Source: Bacteroidota bacterium
Lineage (GTDB): Bacteria > Bacteroidota > Bacteroidia > Cytophagales > Cyclobacteriaceae
Assembly (NCBI GenBank): GCA_018267135.1
Contig: JAFDZA010000030.1
Span: 1-64,000 of the forward strand
DNA length: 64,000 bases
Direction of reading: 5' to 3'
Shown here: piece after piece, positions 42,984-52,286 of the stretch
How the letters are laid out: each line of letters starts with the position of its first letter
Numbering within the stretch: position 1 is the first letter of the stretch
Program-made: the position numbers and the translations under genes
Notes under the pieces: model-generated
Told to the model about the DNA's origin: nothing
What the model saw: only the letters and a program-made list of their open reading frames with translations
Databases searched by the model: none

Positions 42984-43751
42984 TCAAAGCATTGAAAAAA
43001 TTTTTTCTGAATTCCGGTTCGTGATTTCGCTTAATTGCTCTAAAGATATTTTTTTTAGTTCTGCTATTTTTTGAGCGATCAAAGGTATGTAGCCCGGTTC
43101 ATTCCTTTTTCCACGATGCGGCACCGGTGCGAGGTAGGGGCTGTCTGTTTCCAGCACGAAATACTGCGCCTCTACTTCGGGCAATACTTTATCTAATCCT
43201 GAATTTTTAAAAGTAACCACCCCTCCTATGCCGAGAAAAAAATTTAATTCAATAATTTTTTTAGCTTGGTCGGCATTTCCGGAAAAGCAATGAAAAATAC
43301 CGGTCAGTTTTTTATCAGCCAGTGGTTTTAGCAACTCAATGGTTTGGTCTATTGACTCCCGGCAGTGAATTACCACCGGCAGGTTGCGTTGTTTGGCCCA
43401 TTGTACTTGTATTTTAAAAGCTTCTTGCTGTTGAGGCCAAAGAGTTTTATCCCAATACAAATCCGTTCCAATCTCCCCCAGGGCTGCAAACTTTCTTTTG
43501 TTTATCCAATCCTCTACCCGATAGAGTTCCTTTTCAAAATCTTTTTTTACTGAGCAAGGGTGAAGTCCCATCATGGCCACACAAGCTGTTTCGTCTGATT
43601 CTAATTTTAACATCGCATCAATCGAAGTATGGTCAATATTGGGCATATAAATTTTAGTGATGCCTGCCTCCCGGCAGCGTGCCAGCACAGCCTGCCGGTC
43701 GGTATCAAATTCGGGCAGGTAAATATGGGCGTGTGTATCAATCCAGGTCAT
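42984..43751 (-). CDS. tatD: TatD-family metal-dependent DNase
   Basis: The start is placed at 43751 (MTWIDTHAHIYLPEF), where the family begins, giving 255 residues; the open frame extends 48 codons upstream without conservation. Metal-site motifs are H7-A-H9, GLHPC, the GEIGTDLYWD glutamate, VIHCRES, FHCFSG and ETDSPYL. TatD proteins are 3' exonucleases or endonucleases acting on damaged DNA. A CATCTTTG box just upstream (43770-43777, minus strand) is a one-mismatch -7 element. It heads a pair with ansA. Confidence 0.93.
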   Translation of the reverse strand: MTWIDTHAHIYLPEFDTDRQAVLARCREAGITKIYMPNIDHTSIDAMLKLESDETACVAMMGLHPCSVKKDFEKELYRVEDWINKRKFAALGEIGTDLYWDKTLWPQQQEAFKIQVQWAKQRNLPVVIHCRESIDQTIELLKPLADKKLTGIFHCFSGNADQAKKIIELNFFLGIGGVVTFKNSGLDKVLPEVEAQYFVLETDSPYLAPVPHRGKRNEPGYIPLIAQKIAELKKISLEQLSEITNRNSEKIFSML

Positions 43752-43855
43752 CGCAAAAAAGATATTCAGCAAAGATGAAAAAAACCGATTGTAACTGAAA
43801 AAGGGCTCAACGTTTAGTGAGTGCCGGATCAATATCTTCGTGCAAAGGAGGTTTG

Positions 43856-43863
43856 TATATTTG
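43856..43863 (+). promoter_or_regulatory. -7 box of the methyltransferase gene
   Basis: TATATTTG matches TAnnTTTG, 73 bases before the ATG at 43937, so the leader is about 65-70 bases. No clear -33 TTTG is present at 19 bases. Its distance from the divergent tatD gene supports separate control. Confidence 0.45.
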
Positions 43864-43936
43864 TAGATCGGCAGAAAATAGAATAGCTGTGGCACTTCGG
43901 ATGCAAAGAGTACTTAAAAAATTTTAAATAACAACC

Positions 43937-44746
43937 ATGAGTAAGGAAGCCTACCAATTTGGCGGAGAAGATGCCGCTAACTATGATCGTTATCTCGGCC
44001 CCCTGATCTTTGAACCTTCGGCTAAGGAGTTCTTACCTTATCTTCAAGCGTTACCGGCAAAATCAATTCTTGAAACTTCGGCCGGAACCGGCCGGCTAAC
44101 AAGCCACTTGCGGCATGGGTTTCCGACTACCACCCGCCTCACTTCAACCGATGTTAGCAGCGACATGTTAATGCTGGCACAGCAAAAATTAAAAGGGCAA
44201 CAGGTGGAATTTAAAATTGCGAATGGCCTGCAACTGCCTTTTGCCGATTCATCGTTTGATTTAGTCGTGAATCAATATGGGTTAATGTTCTTCCCCGATC
44301 GGCAAAAGGGTTTTGATGAGGCATATCGTGTAATAAAACCTGGTGGTCATTTTGCTTTTGCTACCTGGGATCGCACGGAAGATATGCCGCTATTTAAAAT
44401 CCCCATCCTGGATCATATCATCCCTTATTTTAAAGGAGAAGATACCAGCCGATTTCATCTTCCTTTCTCTCTACACAATCCCCGCGAGCTTTTGGGGTTT
44501 CTCAAAAAGGCCGGATTCAAACATAACAAAATCATATTTACAGAATTTACCGGCATAACAGATCATGTGATGAACATTGTTAATGGTCTATTCCTTAAAC
44601 ACCCGCTTAGCCGGGCCGTGTACGATAAAGACCCGGCAAGAGTAAACCCCATGGCCATCGAAATAGAAAAATCATTTACCGATTTTTTAGGGAAAGCACC
44701 ATTTGAGTTTAGCTTGAAAGCATGGATTGGTATTGGGCAGAAGTGA
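43937..44746 (+). CDS. SAM-dependent methyltransferase, class I
   Basis: The 269-residue protein has motif I ILETSAGTGRLTSHL, the acidic-loop region TSTDVSSDMLMLAQ, and the post-I motifs ANGLQLPFADSSFDLVVNQYGLMFF and RVIKPGGHFAFATWD, as in UbiE/Methyltransf_11 enzymes. The substrate is unknown, and the neighbours (TatD; a glycosyltransferase on the other strand) give no firm hint. Soluble, with no signal peptide. It ends 8 bp from the convergent glycosyltransferase gene. Confidence 0.87.
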   Translation: MSKEAYQFGGEDAANYDRYLGPLIFEPSAKEFLPYLQALPAKSILETSAGTGRLTSHLRHGFPTTTRLTSTDVSSDMLMLAQQKLKGQQVEFKIANGLQLPFADSSFDLVVNQYGLMFFPDRQKGFDEAYRVIKPGGHFAFATWDRTEDMPLFKIPILDHIIPYFKGEDTSRFHLPFSLHNPRELLGFLKKAGFKHNKIIFTEFTGITDHVMNIVNGLFLKHPLSRAVYDKDPARVNPMAIEIEKSFTDFLGKAPFEFSLKAWIGIGQK

Positions 44747-44754
44747 TGGTTCGC

Positions 44755-45807
44755 TCATTTAGTTGCTATCTCAAGCCATTCGCATAGCACCTGCTGAAGT
44801 TTGTTATCGTTTGTGTGTTTTCTAAAACCGGTATAGCTGGCGCTGGCGGTAATGGCATTTTGTATATCAAAATCTTTTTGAGCCACTGAATAGGCTATTT
44901 TTTTTTTCTTTAGTTGTGCAGCCAGGTATTCTTGTTCGGGTTGACCGGGGGTAGGAATAAAAATGGCTTTCTTTCCCAACACGGCCAAATCCATAACCGA
45001 GCTGTAGCCTGAACGGCAAATAACTATTTCTGATTGAAGGAGAACTTCATTAAGTTCAGCCGAATTCAAGTACGAAATTTCTGTTACCTGATTGGTTTGC
45101 GAAAGTGTTTTAATTCCGGGCAATCCTTTTACCAACACCGCAACTTTACCGTAACTCGTCAGTTGAGGTCGAATCATTTTCTCAAAGACAGACCGTTGTG
45201 GTTCCGGTCCGGAAATAATAACCGCTACCTTGAATTTCGTTTCAGCCGGCCTCCATTTCATCCTCGATAATAACCCGATGTATTTCCTGCTTTTCAGTCG
45301 GTTAGTCGAAAGTTTTCCACTAATTGATTCATCTTCCTCCTTATCAGGAATCCAGCAAACGGAAAACCGGCTCACCCAACGTTCGTGGTAGCGGTTTATC
45401 CATTTTCCTAAAAAAGGAACATCAAAATAAAACTGATGGCCGATAAACACAGACGGTATAACATCCGACCAACAGCCATAACGATTATCGGAAATAAGAA
45501 TATCTGTTTTTTCCGTTGAGATAATCTTTTTAATCTGAGCTTGCTCTTTCCTGATAACCCAAAAAAATTTAGGAAGTTGAAAAAGGATTTTTAGTTTCAA
45601 TGGAAACCGGGTTGAGTACGAAGCCTGATAAGAAGCCAGTTCAAAAAATACCAACTCAGGAAACTCTTCCTTCAGCAAGGGCAAGGCGGCACCGCTTGTA
45701 GCAATCTGCACTTCGCAGCCGGCTGTTATCAATTCCTGAATTACCGGAATACACCGGGTGGCATGCCCCAACCCCCAGTCTAACGGTGCTACCAATACTT
45801 TTTTCAT
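44755..45807 (-). CDS. Glycosyltransferase, GT28/MurG-like
   Basis: The 350 residues have a GT-B pattern close to MurG/UDP-glycosyltransferase proteins: an N-terminal LDWGLGHATRCIPVIQEL and a C-terminal VICRSGYSSVMDLAVLGKKAIFIPTPGQPEQEYLA that forms the nucleotide-sugar site. It probably adds a sugar to a lipid or polysaccharide acceptor at the inner face of the membrane. It is coupled to the polysaccharide deacetylase gene by an ATGA overlap, and the two form a leftward operon. Confidence 0.87.
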   Translation of the reverse strand: MKKVLVAPLDWGLGHATRCIPVIQELITAGCEVQIATSGAALPLLKEEFPELVFFELASYQASYSTRFPLKLKILFQLPKFFWVIRKEQAQIKKIISTEKTDILISDNRYGCWSDVIPSVFIGHQFYFDVPFLGKWINRYHERWVSRFSVCWIPDKEEDESISGKLSTNRLKSRKYIGLLSRMKWRPAETKFKVAVIISGPEPQRSVFEKMIRPQLTSYGKVAVLVKGLPGIKTLSQTNQVTEISYLNSAELNEVLLQSEIVICRSGYSSVMDLAVLGKKAIFIPTPGQPEQEYLAAQLKKKKIAYSVAQKDFDIQNAITASASYTGFRKHTNDNKLQQVLCEWLEIATK

Positions 45808-46445
45808 AAGTTATTAGAAAGGGGAGCAAACCGATAGCCTAACTCTGAAAAGTGACTGAGAAACAGCGGAAGCACGTATGTTAAATTGCGTTCGGCTTTT
45901 AAGCTATCATGAAAAACTACGATCGACCCGGGGCGGGTGGCCTTGATGGATCCGGCTAAGCAACTTTTGCGTGAAATGTTTTTTACATAATCGTGTGTAA
46001 GCACATCCCACATTACAATCTTATATTTTTTTTTCAGGGCATCAATTTGTGCGGATGTAATTCTTCCGTAAGGAGGGCGAAATAATTTTTCGGTGTGTTC
46101 GTTCTGCGGATGAGCTAACAGAGATTCGCACTGCTCAATATCATCTATATATTTTTTTAATGGGGTAGCCCAGCCTTTCAGGTGATGATACGTATGGTTG
46201 CCTACAGCATGACCCTGTTCATCTATTTTATGAAAGACGTGGGGGTGTTTCCGCACATTATCCCCAATACAAAAAAAGGTAGCTTGGGCGTGGTGTTTAT
46301 TCAGTTCGTTCAAAACAAACTCAGTAGGTCCGGGAATGGGCCCATCATCAAATGTTAAATAAATTACTTTATCGTGGGTGGGCACTCTCCACAACAGCGA
46401 AGGATAAAACCGGGGCAGAAAAAAAGGCGTTCTGAAAAAATTCAC
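45804..46445 (-). CDS. Polysaccharide deacetylase (NodB homology domain)
   Basis: The 213-residue protein is essentially one NodB domain. VIYLTFDDGPIPG gives the catalytic and metal Asp, GNHTYHHL the metal histidines, and LFRPPYGR and MWDVLTHDY the other motifs. The N-terminus is hydrophobic but has no clear cleavage site. It removes acetyl groups from GlcNAc-containing glycans, such as surface polysaccharide or peptidoglycan. A good promoter lies upstream, and the glycosyltransferase gene follows with an ATGA overlap. Confidence 0.92.
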   Translation of the reverse strand: MNFFRTPFFLPRFYPSLLWRVPTHDKVIYLTFDDGPIPGPTEFVLNELNKHHAQATFFCIGDNVRKHPHVFHKIDEQGHAVGNHTYHHLKGWATPLKKYIDDIEQCESLLAHPQNEHTEKLFRPPYGRITSAQIDALKKKYKIVMWDVLTHDYVKNISRKSCLAGSIKATRPGSIVVFHDSLKAERNLTYVLPLFLSHFSELGYRFAPLSNNL

Positions 46446-46462
46446 CGGATCAATTTTAACTG

Positions 46463-46492
46463 TAAAAGTACAAAGTAGAAAAGGTTTACCAA
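46463..46492 (-). promoter_or_regulatory. Promoter of the deacetylase/glycosyltransferase operon
   Basis: On the minus strand TTG (46490-46492) and TACTTTTA (46463-46470) are separated by 19 bases, with one mismatch to TAnnTTTG. The ATG at 46445 is 17 bases downstream. Confidence 0.5.
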
Positions 46493-46508
46493 GAGCGGAA
46501 CAACCTGC

Positions 46509-47729
46509 TTACTGTACGCGGCACGACAGCATTGTAATATCATCACGATAGGGGTTGCGGCCTTTAAAGGTGTCGAGGCTGATGATAATGTCGTTATGAA
46601 TCGTTTTCAGGTCTTTCCACGAATTATTTCTGAAATAATCAACCAGTACGGGTAGCCCAAATTCATTGTTCTCCTCATTGATCGTTTCCGTCAGGCCATC
46701 GGTGTAAGCAAACAGTGTAAACTGTTCTATGTTTTCTATAAACCCTTCGCGAATAAAAGGTAACGGGTGCAAGGCCCCCAGCACGGTAGAACCTTCTTCC
46801 AACAGCCTCACACCGGTCTGATCGCATAGAATGGGAGGATTATGTCCCGCATTTATATACACGATTGTTTTCAGTTTCAAATCATAGATAGCGGCAAAAA
46901 AAGTAATAAACTTCTCTCCTCTCGCACTATCGAGTACCTGGTAATTCAGCGCTTCCACAATTTCAGTAAGATTGGGTGTTTGGCGAAGCAACGTGTGTAG
47001 CGAAGCCTGAAAATTACTCATCAGCAGGGCAGCCGGAATCCCCTTCCCGCTTACATCGGCCACACAAACTAAAAACTGGTTTGCATTAATGGGGATGTAA
47101 TCGTAGTAATCACCCCCTACTCGATCGTGCGGAAGATAGCTTGCTTCTATTTTAAGCTTATCGGTATTAGGCAATTTTTCGGGAAACAAAAAACGTTGCA
47201 CATCGCTGGCAATTTCCAATTCTTTGCGAAAGGCTTCCTGTTCTAACTGCTGGCGGGCCAGTTTTTTATTTTCAATCGCTACTACAATAATATTGCTGAG
47301 CGCCTGTATAAATTTAATACCCGAATCGTGCTGAGTGATTTGGGTTTCTAACCCGCCCACAAATACCAATGCCAGCGTTTCAGATTTATGCGAAATAGGG
47401 ATGACCAAATCAAACTCATCCATCTCGCAATGAGGAAATTCGCTTATCTGGTGAATGTTTTTTACCATCTTTACGCGGTCGTCCAGAGTTATTTTGGAAT
47501 AGTTTTTTACGGAGCCAAAACTTACTTTACACGACCATGCCCGGTCAAACACAAATAACGCCAGTTTCTTTATTTGTAACTGCGAGCGCAAGGTGAAGTT
47601 AAAAATTTTATAGAGTGAGTCTTCGGCCAGATTATTATTAATGGCCTGCGAGATTTCGAGCAACGCACCCAGTTCTAACTCTTTGCGTTCGATTCTTTTT
47701 TTATACTCGGCTTCGTTCTCTACTTTCAT
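46509..47729 (-). CDS. GAF-domain SpoIIE-type protein phosphatase (RsbU-like)
   Basis: The ATG at 47729 is used, giving 406 residues. A short N-terminal coiled coil and a GAF-like sensor domain (about 25-170) precede a PP2C/SpoIIE phosphatase domain (about 195-405). The latter has HDRVGGDYYDY, VADVSGKGIPAALLMS, YINAGHNPP, YTDGLTE and DDITM, so the metal-binding aspartates are intact. Such proteins dephosphorylate anti-anti-sigma factors in partner-switching systems, but none of those partners is encoded in the window. The promoter box lies 4 bases from the start codon. Confidence 0.93.
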   Translation of the reverse strand: MKVENEAEYKKRIERKELELGALLEISQAINNNLAEDSLYKIFNFTLRSQLQIKKLALFVFDRAWSCKVSFGSVKNYSKITLDDRVKMVKNIHQISEFPHCEMDEFDLVIPISHKSETLALVFVGGLETQITQHDSGIKFIQALSNIIVVAIENKKLARQQLEQEAFRKELEIASDVQRFLFPEKLPNTDKLKIEASYLPHDRVGGDYYDYIPINANQFLVCVADVSGKGIPAALLMSNFQASLHTLLRQTPNLTEIVEALNYQVLDSARGEKFITFFAAIYDLKLKTIVYINAGHNPPILCDQTGVRLLEEGSTVLGALHPLPFIREGFIENIEQFTLFAYTDGLTETINEENNEFGLPVLVDYFRNNSWKDLKTIHNDIIISLDTFKGRNPYRDDITMLSCRVQ

Positions 47730-47733
47730 CAAT

Positions 47734-47741
47734 CAAAAATA
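47734..47741 (-). promoter_or_regulatory. -7 box of the SpoIIE phosphatase gene, abutting the start
   Basis: On the minus strand TATTTTTG matches TAnnTTTG, and only four bases separate it from the ATG at 47729, again implying a leaderless message. No TTG is found at the normal -33 distance. Confidence 0.45.
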
Positions 47742-47766
47742 AGAAAATTGTACTACCCTTTAACGT

Positions 47767-48861
47767 CTAAACAGTTCGGTCTTTCCACGATGTTTTTTTT
47801 ACAAGCGACAAAAAGCCAACCCCTAAAACGTAAAAGGGGTAAACTAATTGCAAGACGATAAAAGAAAAAACAGAACTCTTCATTTTCAGTTGGTTGGTTA
47901 TATAAAAGAGGAACCCGGCATCAGACATAACCTTACAGATGACTACGCTCCAAAAAAAGTTGAATGGAATAAAATTATACATTCCTCCAAACGCTATCCA
48001 CGAAGCCTGCACCACCCAAATAAACAGAGCCAGCCAGCGCGCCAGCCGGGATGCGTTTACCTTCCACTTGCCGGCCCAGCGAATACGTTGTTGAAAAAAA
48101 TTAGCAAATGACGATTGTGGCCGGGTAACCACCAAGACATCGGTCGAACAAACCGAACCGGGAAACCGGTCTGATATTTTGTGTAAAAGAAACTCATCAT
48201 CACCGGAAGCTATATGGCGGTTGCCTTCATACCCGTTTACTTCCCGGAAGGTCGATTTACGATAAGCCAGATTAGCACCATTGCAAAGCAGCGGATGCCC
48301 CCAGCCCAATGTGCCCAAAGTAACCCCCATAATACTGGCAAACTCAAGCGCCTGAACCTGCGAAAAAAAACCAGTTACCTGTAACGACACCGGGCCAAAC
48401 ACCATTTTGCATGCTGAGTTGGTAAATGCCTGATTTATTTTCTGAAGCCAATCCGGAGGCAATACACAATCGGCATCGGTGGTAGCAATCACTTCGCCCC
48501 GGGCTGCCTCAACGCCCGCAGTAATCGCAGCCTTTTTTCCAAACTCATGCGCATTCATTTTTAAAACTAAAACATGAGGCAGGTTGTCCAAAAAAGGTTT
48601 AACAAGAGAAAGTGTTTGATCCGTTGAGTGGTCATCTACCAGAATAAGTTCGAAGTCATTCCGGTTGTAGTTCAACTTCAATACAGACTCTATCAAGAGT
48701 GCAATGGTATCTTCTTCATTACGAACAGCTACTACGATAGAGATGAACCGGGCAGAATCTACACCAGTTGGTATTTTTTTAATAGATTTTTTCCACCCGG
48801 TGAGCAACCCCAGTAAAAACAAAAAATAAAGACCGGACAAAATCAAAAAATAAACGACCAT
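47767..48861 (-). CDS. Membrane glycosyltransferase family 2
   Basis: The 364-residue protein has an N-terminal membrane helix, a GT2 catalytic domain (about 40-265) and two or three C-terminal helices. The catalytic motifs are FELILVDDHSTDQT, TTDADCVLPPDWL, GDDEFLLHKI and QRIRWAGKW, the QxxRW being typical of processive or membrane-embedded GT2 enzymes. It should extend or start a polysaccharide at the membrane. It is divergent from ruvC across a 26-bp gap. Confidence 0.9.
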   Translation of the reverse strand: MVVYFLILSGLYFLFLLGLLTGWKKSIKKIPTGVDSARFISIVVAVRNEEDTIALLIESVLKLNYNRNDFELILVDDHSTDQTLSLVKPFLDNLPHVLVLKMNAHEFGKKAAITAGVEAARGEVIATTDADCVLPPDWLQKINQAFTNSACKMVFGPVSLQVTGFFSQVQALEFASIMGVTLGTLGWGHPLLCNGANLAYRKSTFREVNGYEGNRHIASGDDEFLLHKISDRFPGSVCSTDVLVVTRPQSSFANFFQQRIRWAGKWKVNASRLARWLALFIWVVQASWIAFGGMYNFIPFNFFWSVVICKVMSDAGFLFYITNQLKMKSSVFSFIVLQLVYPFYVLGVGFLSLVKKTSWKDRTV

Positions 48862-48887
48862 TGGCTCTTAATGTGTAAGTTTGAGGC

Positions 48888-49454
48888 GTGGGCAAAATTG
48901 AGAAAAAAACGGTGAAGGAAAAGATTATTTTGGGGCTCGACCCGGGCACCAATATAATGGGTTATGGAGTGATCACCATTCGGGCCGGCCAGCTTACGTT
49001 AAACCAGTTTGGTGTTATTAATATGGGCAAGCAGGGAGAGCATGCCCTTAAATTAAAAAAAATATTTGAGCGGGTGCTGGCTTTGGTAGATGAATACAAA
49101 CCCGATGAAGTGGCTCTCGAGGCCCCCTTCTTTGGCAAAAATGTGCAGTCTATGTTAAAGCTGGGGCGCGCCCAAGGCGTAGCCATGTCGGCTGCGTTGT
49201 ATCGGGAAATTCCCATTACCGAGTATGCCCCAAAAAAAGTAAAACAATCGGTAACCGGAAACGGCAACGCCAGCAAAGAGCAGGTAGCTCGCATGTTAAT
49301 GCAAATTTTCTCTATCCGGCAGATGCCCAAACTGTTCGACTCAACCGATGCGTTGGCCGTGGCCGTATGCCATCATTACCAAAATGGAATTACCAAACTC
49401 AAAGCCAAATCGTGGGAAGGATTTTTGAAAGAAAACCCGAACCGCATTCAGTAA
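48888..49454 (+). CDS. ruvC: Crossover junction endodeoxyribonuclease RuvC
   Basis: The 188-residue frame starts with GTG at 48888; a second GTG at 48912 (just before KEKIILGLDPG) is as likely, since a TAAGTTTG promoter box (48876-48883) lies only four bases before the first. Catalytic acids are D18 in GLDPGTNIMGYG, the glutamate in ALEAPFFGKN, and the aspartates in DSTDALAVAVCHH. RuvC cuts Holliday junctions with RuvAB. It stands alone within polysaccharide genes, and the deacetylase-like gene begins one base after its stop. Confidence 0.95.
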   Translation: MGKIEKKTVKEKIILGLDPGTNIMGYGVITIRAGQLTLNQFGVINMGKQGEHALKLKKIFERVLALVDEYKPDEVALEAPFFGKNVQSMLKLGRAQGVAMSAALYREIPITEYAPKKVKQSVTGNGNASKEQVARMLMQIFSIRQMPKLFDSTDALAVAVCHHYQNGITKLKAKSWEGFLKENPNRIQ

Positions 49455-49455
49455 T

Positions 49456-50739
49456 ATGAACAGCCTGCGCATTTTTGTAAATCCGGATCATCCGTACTTC
49501 GAAGAGATAGCGTACACAATGAAAATTTTTACTCAAAATAAAAAAATACATCTGTACTGGGTTCAAAATATAAATGAAGCCGACTTAACCATTGGAAGCA
49601 ATCCTCTTTTTGATATCGAAGTGAATGAAAATTTTTATTCAGGTATCAAAAAATCAGCGCGGACACCTAACCTGAATTTTAAAAATGAATGCCTGATCCG
49701 TACCGATTCCGGGAAACCCGATTATCTCTCCACCGCATTTTATATGCTCAACAGCTTGCAGGAATATGACTGCCATAGCCGCGATGACTTGGGTCGGTTT
49801 TCATTTTCTAACAGCTATCAATACCGGTTTGGCAATGTGCAGGAAAACCTCGTTCAGTATTGCTTCGATAAAATAGGCGAGCATCCTAAGTTGGCGCATT
49901 TGCAAAGCCCCCCGTCTGCTTCGCTTGTTTTTTTATCGCACGATATTGATTCCATACACGGAGCTCTGCTGCAAGATGGATTTTACTTATTAAAAAAAGG
50001 AAAACCACATCTTATTTTCAAATTGTTGTGGAATGAGTTGTTGCAACGACCTGACTGGGCTACGTTCGATAAGATCATGAAAATGGAAGATGCGTATTCC
50101 TTCAAATCAACTTTTTTCTGGCTGGTAAACCGAGGCCGGCTTTCCAAAAGAGAAGTAAATGCCGACTACTCCATTCGCAGCCCCCTCATTCAATCAGCCA
50201 TCGGGCAGGTTGCTGCCAGCGGGTGGCACAACGGAATTCATAAAAGTATTTCGTTAGAAAGTTTCAGAGACGAAATAAATGAGTGTGGGTTTACTCCTAT
50301 TGCCAACCGCAATCATTATTTAAAATTTAATCTTCCTGCCCATTACGATGAAATAGAGAAAGCCGGACTGAAGATGGATGCCAGTTTAGGTTTTGCCGAA
50401 GCATACGGTTTCAGAAACAGCTATGGGCTTCCGTTTACTCCCTACGATGTAACGAACCGAAAGCCGTATTCATTTGTGGAAGTTCCGCTTACCATTATGG
50501 ACACTACACTATACCGGTACCAGAAAAAGAAAGCCTCCACCGCAGCCGTGGAATTGATTGACTTTCTGGAGAAAAATAAATTCAATGCCGTTATCTCGAT
50601 ACTCTGGCATAATAACTATTTTACCCGCTATAAGTTTCAGGGTTACCTGGCATTATACAAAACACTGTTGGCTTATTTTTACGAGAACCGTTGGAGAAGC
50701 ATTCAGCCTGAAGAAATAATAAAAAGTTATACGCTATAG
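49456..50739 (+). CDS. Polysaccharide-deacetylase-like protein of the exopolysaccharide region
   Basis: The 427 residues consist of an N-terminal domain of about 130 residues and a NodB-like barrel (about 150-420) with LSHDIDSIHG, FFWLVNRG, GWHNGIHKS and VISILWHNNYF. The Asp and His positions fit a deacetylase metal site, but in a divergent form. Proteins of this architecture recur in Bacteroidota exopolysaccharide loci, and their activity is not well established. It begins one base after ruvC and is followed by the acyltransferase-like genes. Confidence 0.78.
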   Translation: MNSLRIFVNPDHPYFEEIAYTMKIFTQNKKIHLYWVQNINEADLTIGSNPLFDIEVNENFYSGIKKSARTPNLNFKNECLIRTDSGKPDYLSTAFYMLNSLQEYDCHSRDDLGRFSFSNSYQYRFGNVQENLVQYCFDKIGEHPKLAHLQSPPSASLVFLSHDIDSIHGALLQDGFYLLKKGKPHLIFKLLWNELLQRPDWATFDKIMKMEDAYSFKSTFFWLVNRGRLSKREVNADYSIRSPLIQSAIGQVAASGWHNGIHKSISLESFRDEINECGFTPIANRNHYLKFNLPAHYDEIEKAGLKMDASLGFAEAYGFRNSYGLPFTPYDVTNRKPYSFVEVPLTIMDTTLYRYQKKKASTAAVELIDFLEKNKFNAVISILWHNNYFTRYKFQGYLALYKTLLAYFYENRWRSIQPEEIIKSYTL

Positions 50740-50763
50740 TTGTATCTTAGTCCTATCGCATCC

Positions 50764-51336
50764 ATGTCAATCTTCAGCCTGCTCTTCCGCAAATTTTATT
50801 ATGCCATTTGGAAGAGAATCTATACCAACGAAACGGTGGGGGTATACGAAATGGCACAACGCCTGAGCATCCAATCCGATGGGTTGTCTATTCAACCCGT
50901 TTCGCTTCTCAACCTAAACGATGCTCGTTCGTTTCAAAATCCTTTTCAGTTAAATCAATTTAAAAAACTGTTACAAAAAGGTGATATCGGATATTATGGC
51001 TACTGGGAAGAAACCTGCGTGCACCGGTCTTGGGTAACCATCGGGCCGGAAAAAATAAACCTGCACCCGATGGTTTCCCGGAAACTTAAGACAGGCGAAG
51101 TGTTCATACATTTTTGCGAAACGGCCGCCACCCTGCGCGGAAAAAATATTTTTACGGCTGTACTTAGCTATATCGGGCAGCAGTGGACAGATAAAAAAAT
51201 ACTGATCAGTGCCGACCATCAAAATTCCAGCTCTATCAAAAGCATAAAAAAAAGTGGCTTCACAGAAATTGAACGTATCCATATTATCATTTTCTTTGGG
51301 CTTCGTTTCATTAAGCATTTATCCGTTCATCCCTAA
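50764..51336 (+). CDS. GNAT-like acetyltransferase protein
   Basis: The ATG at 50764 (MSIFSLLFRKFYYAIW) is preferred to a TTG eight codons upstream; this gives 190 residues. The fold looks like a weak GNAT: GEVFIHFCETAATLRGKNIF corresponds to the acetyl-CoA loop region, and SADHQNSSSIKSIKKSGFTEIERI is the typical C-terminal strand-helix. The N-terminus is basic and hydrophobic, suggesting membrane contact. It probably acylates a sugar intermediate. The next gene starts at the base after its stop. Confidence 0.65.
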   Translation: MSIFSLLFRKFYYAIWKRIYTNETVGVYEMAQRLSIQSDGLSIQPVSLLNLNDARSFQNPFQLNQFKKLLQKGDIGYYGYWEETCVHRSWVTIGPEKINLHPMVSRKLKTGEVFIHFCETAATLRGKNIFTAVLSYIGQQWTDKKILISADHQNSSSIKSIKKSGFTEIERIHIIIFFGLRFIKHLSVHP

Positions 51337-52284
51337 ATGGAAACCAACAAAGACCGTTACCGGATTTTTTGCCAGAAAGAAAAGCTACCGCTGTTTCAAA
51401 ACGACTGGTGGCTGGATGCTGTCTGCGGTGAAGAGTGGGGCGTGTCCCTTGTGTTGCAGGATGAGCAAGTAGTCGCATCTCTCCCCTACCGTATCGAGAA
51501 AAAAGGGTGGTTTTGTTTTTTAAATATGCCCAAACTCACCGGCTTTCTGGGGCCTGCTATCATCTATCCGACCGGGCAGAAATATGCTTCCCGTTTAAGT
51601 TATGAAATGGAGTTGACCGAAAAGTTGATCGCACAACTTCCTTCCTTTTCATTTTTCAGGCAAAATTTTCATCACTCTATTACCAACTGGCTCCCTTTCT
51701 ATTGGAAAAAATATAGCCAGACAACCCGCTACACTTATGCACTGGAATTAAACGACCTGACACTTACTTTTGAAGAACTGAAGAGCAGTGTACGCGGGAA
51801 AATAAGAAAAGCAGGAGACCTTGTTAAGGTTTCTCATGATGGCACTTTGAAAGATTTTTATACACTCTTCTGCATGACCTTTGAGCGACAAAAATTAAAA
51901 CCACCGGTTTCTTTTGATTTTTTAAAACGTATTGACAATGCATTGGCCCAGCGAAGCCAACGCAAAATTTTCTTTGCAGTGGATTCGGAAGGAAAAAATC
52001 ATTCCGCACTATACCTGAGTTGGGATCATCAGACGGCCTACGTGCACATGGTGGGTGAAGACCCCGCCCTGCGCAACAGCGGAGCCGGCATGTTGCTGAT
52101 TTGGAAAGCCATTGAGTTTACCAAAAATGAATTGAAGCTGACCACGTTTGATTTTCTCGGAAGCATGATTGAATCGGTAGAACCCGTACGCAGGGCATTT
52201 GGTGCCAAACAGGTTCCGTATTTTCAAGTGCGAAAAATAAATTCACTCCTGCTACAACTTGTATTTGCTTTTTCTCCCACATAG
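51337..52284 (+). CDS. FemAB/GNAT-type acyltransferase-like protein
   Basis: This 315-residue protein follows the FemAB-like layout often seen in polysaccharide loci. The first half carries FQNDWWLDAVCG, and the second half a GNAT core with FAVDSEGKNHSALYLSWDH and AYVHMVGEDPALRNSGAGMLLIWKAIEF. The typical function is transfer of an acyl or aminoacyl group onto a glycan. There is no signal peptide. It directly abuts the genes on both sides (0 and 2 bp), so it belongs to the polysaccharide operon. Confidence 0.78.
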   Translation: METNKDRYRIFCQKEKLPLFQNDWWLDAVCGEEWGVSLVLQDEQVVASLPYRIEKKGWFCFLNMPKLTGFLGPAIIYPTGQKYASRLSYEMELTEKLIAQLPSFSFFRQNFHHSITNWLPFYWKKYSQTTRYTYALELNDLTLTFEELKSSVRGKIRKAGDLVKVSHDGTLKDFYTLFCMTFERQKLKPPVSFDFLKRIDNALAQRSQRKIFFAVDSEGKNHSALYLSWDHQTAYVHMVGEDPALRNSGAGMLLIWKAIEFTKNELKLTTFDFLGSMIESVEPVRRAFGAKQVPYFQVRKINSLLLQLVFAFSPT

Positions 52285-52286
52285 CC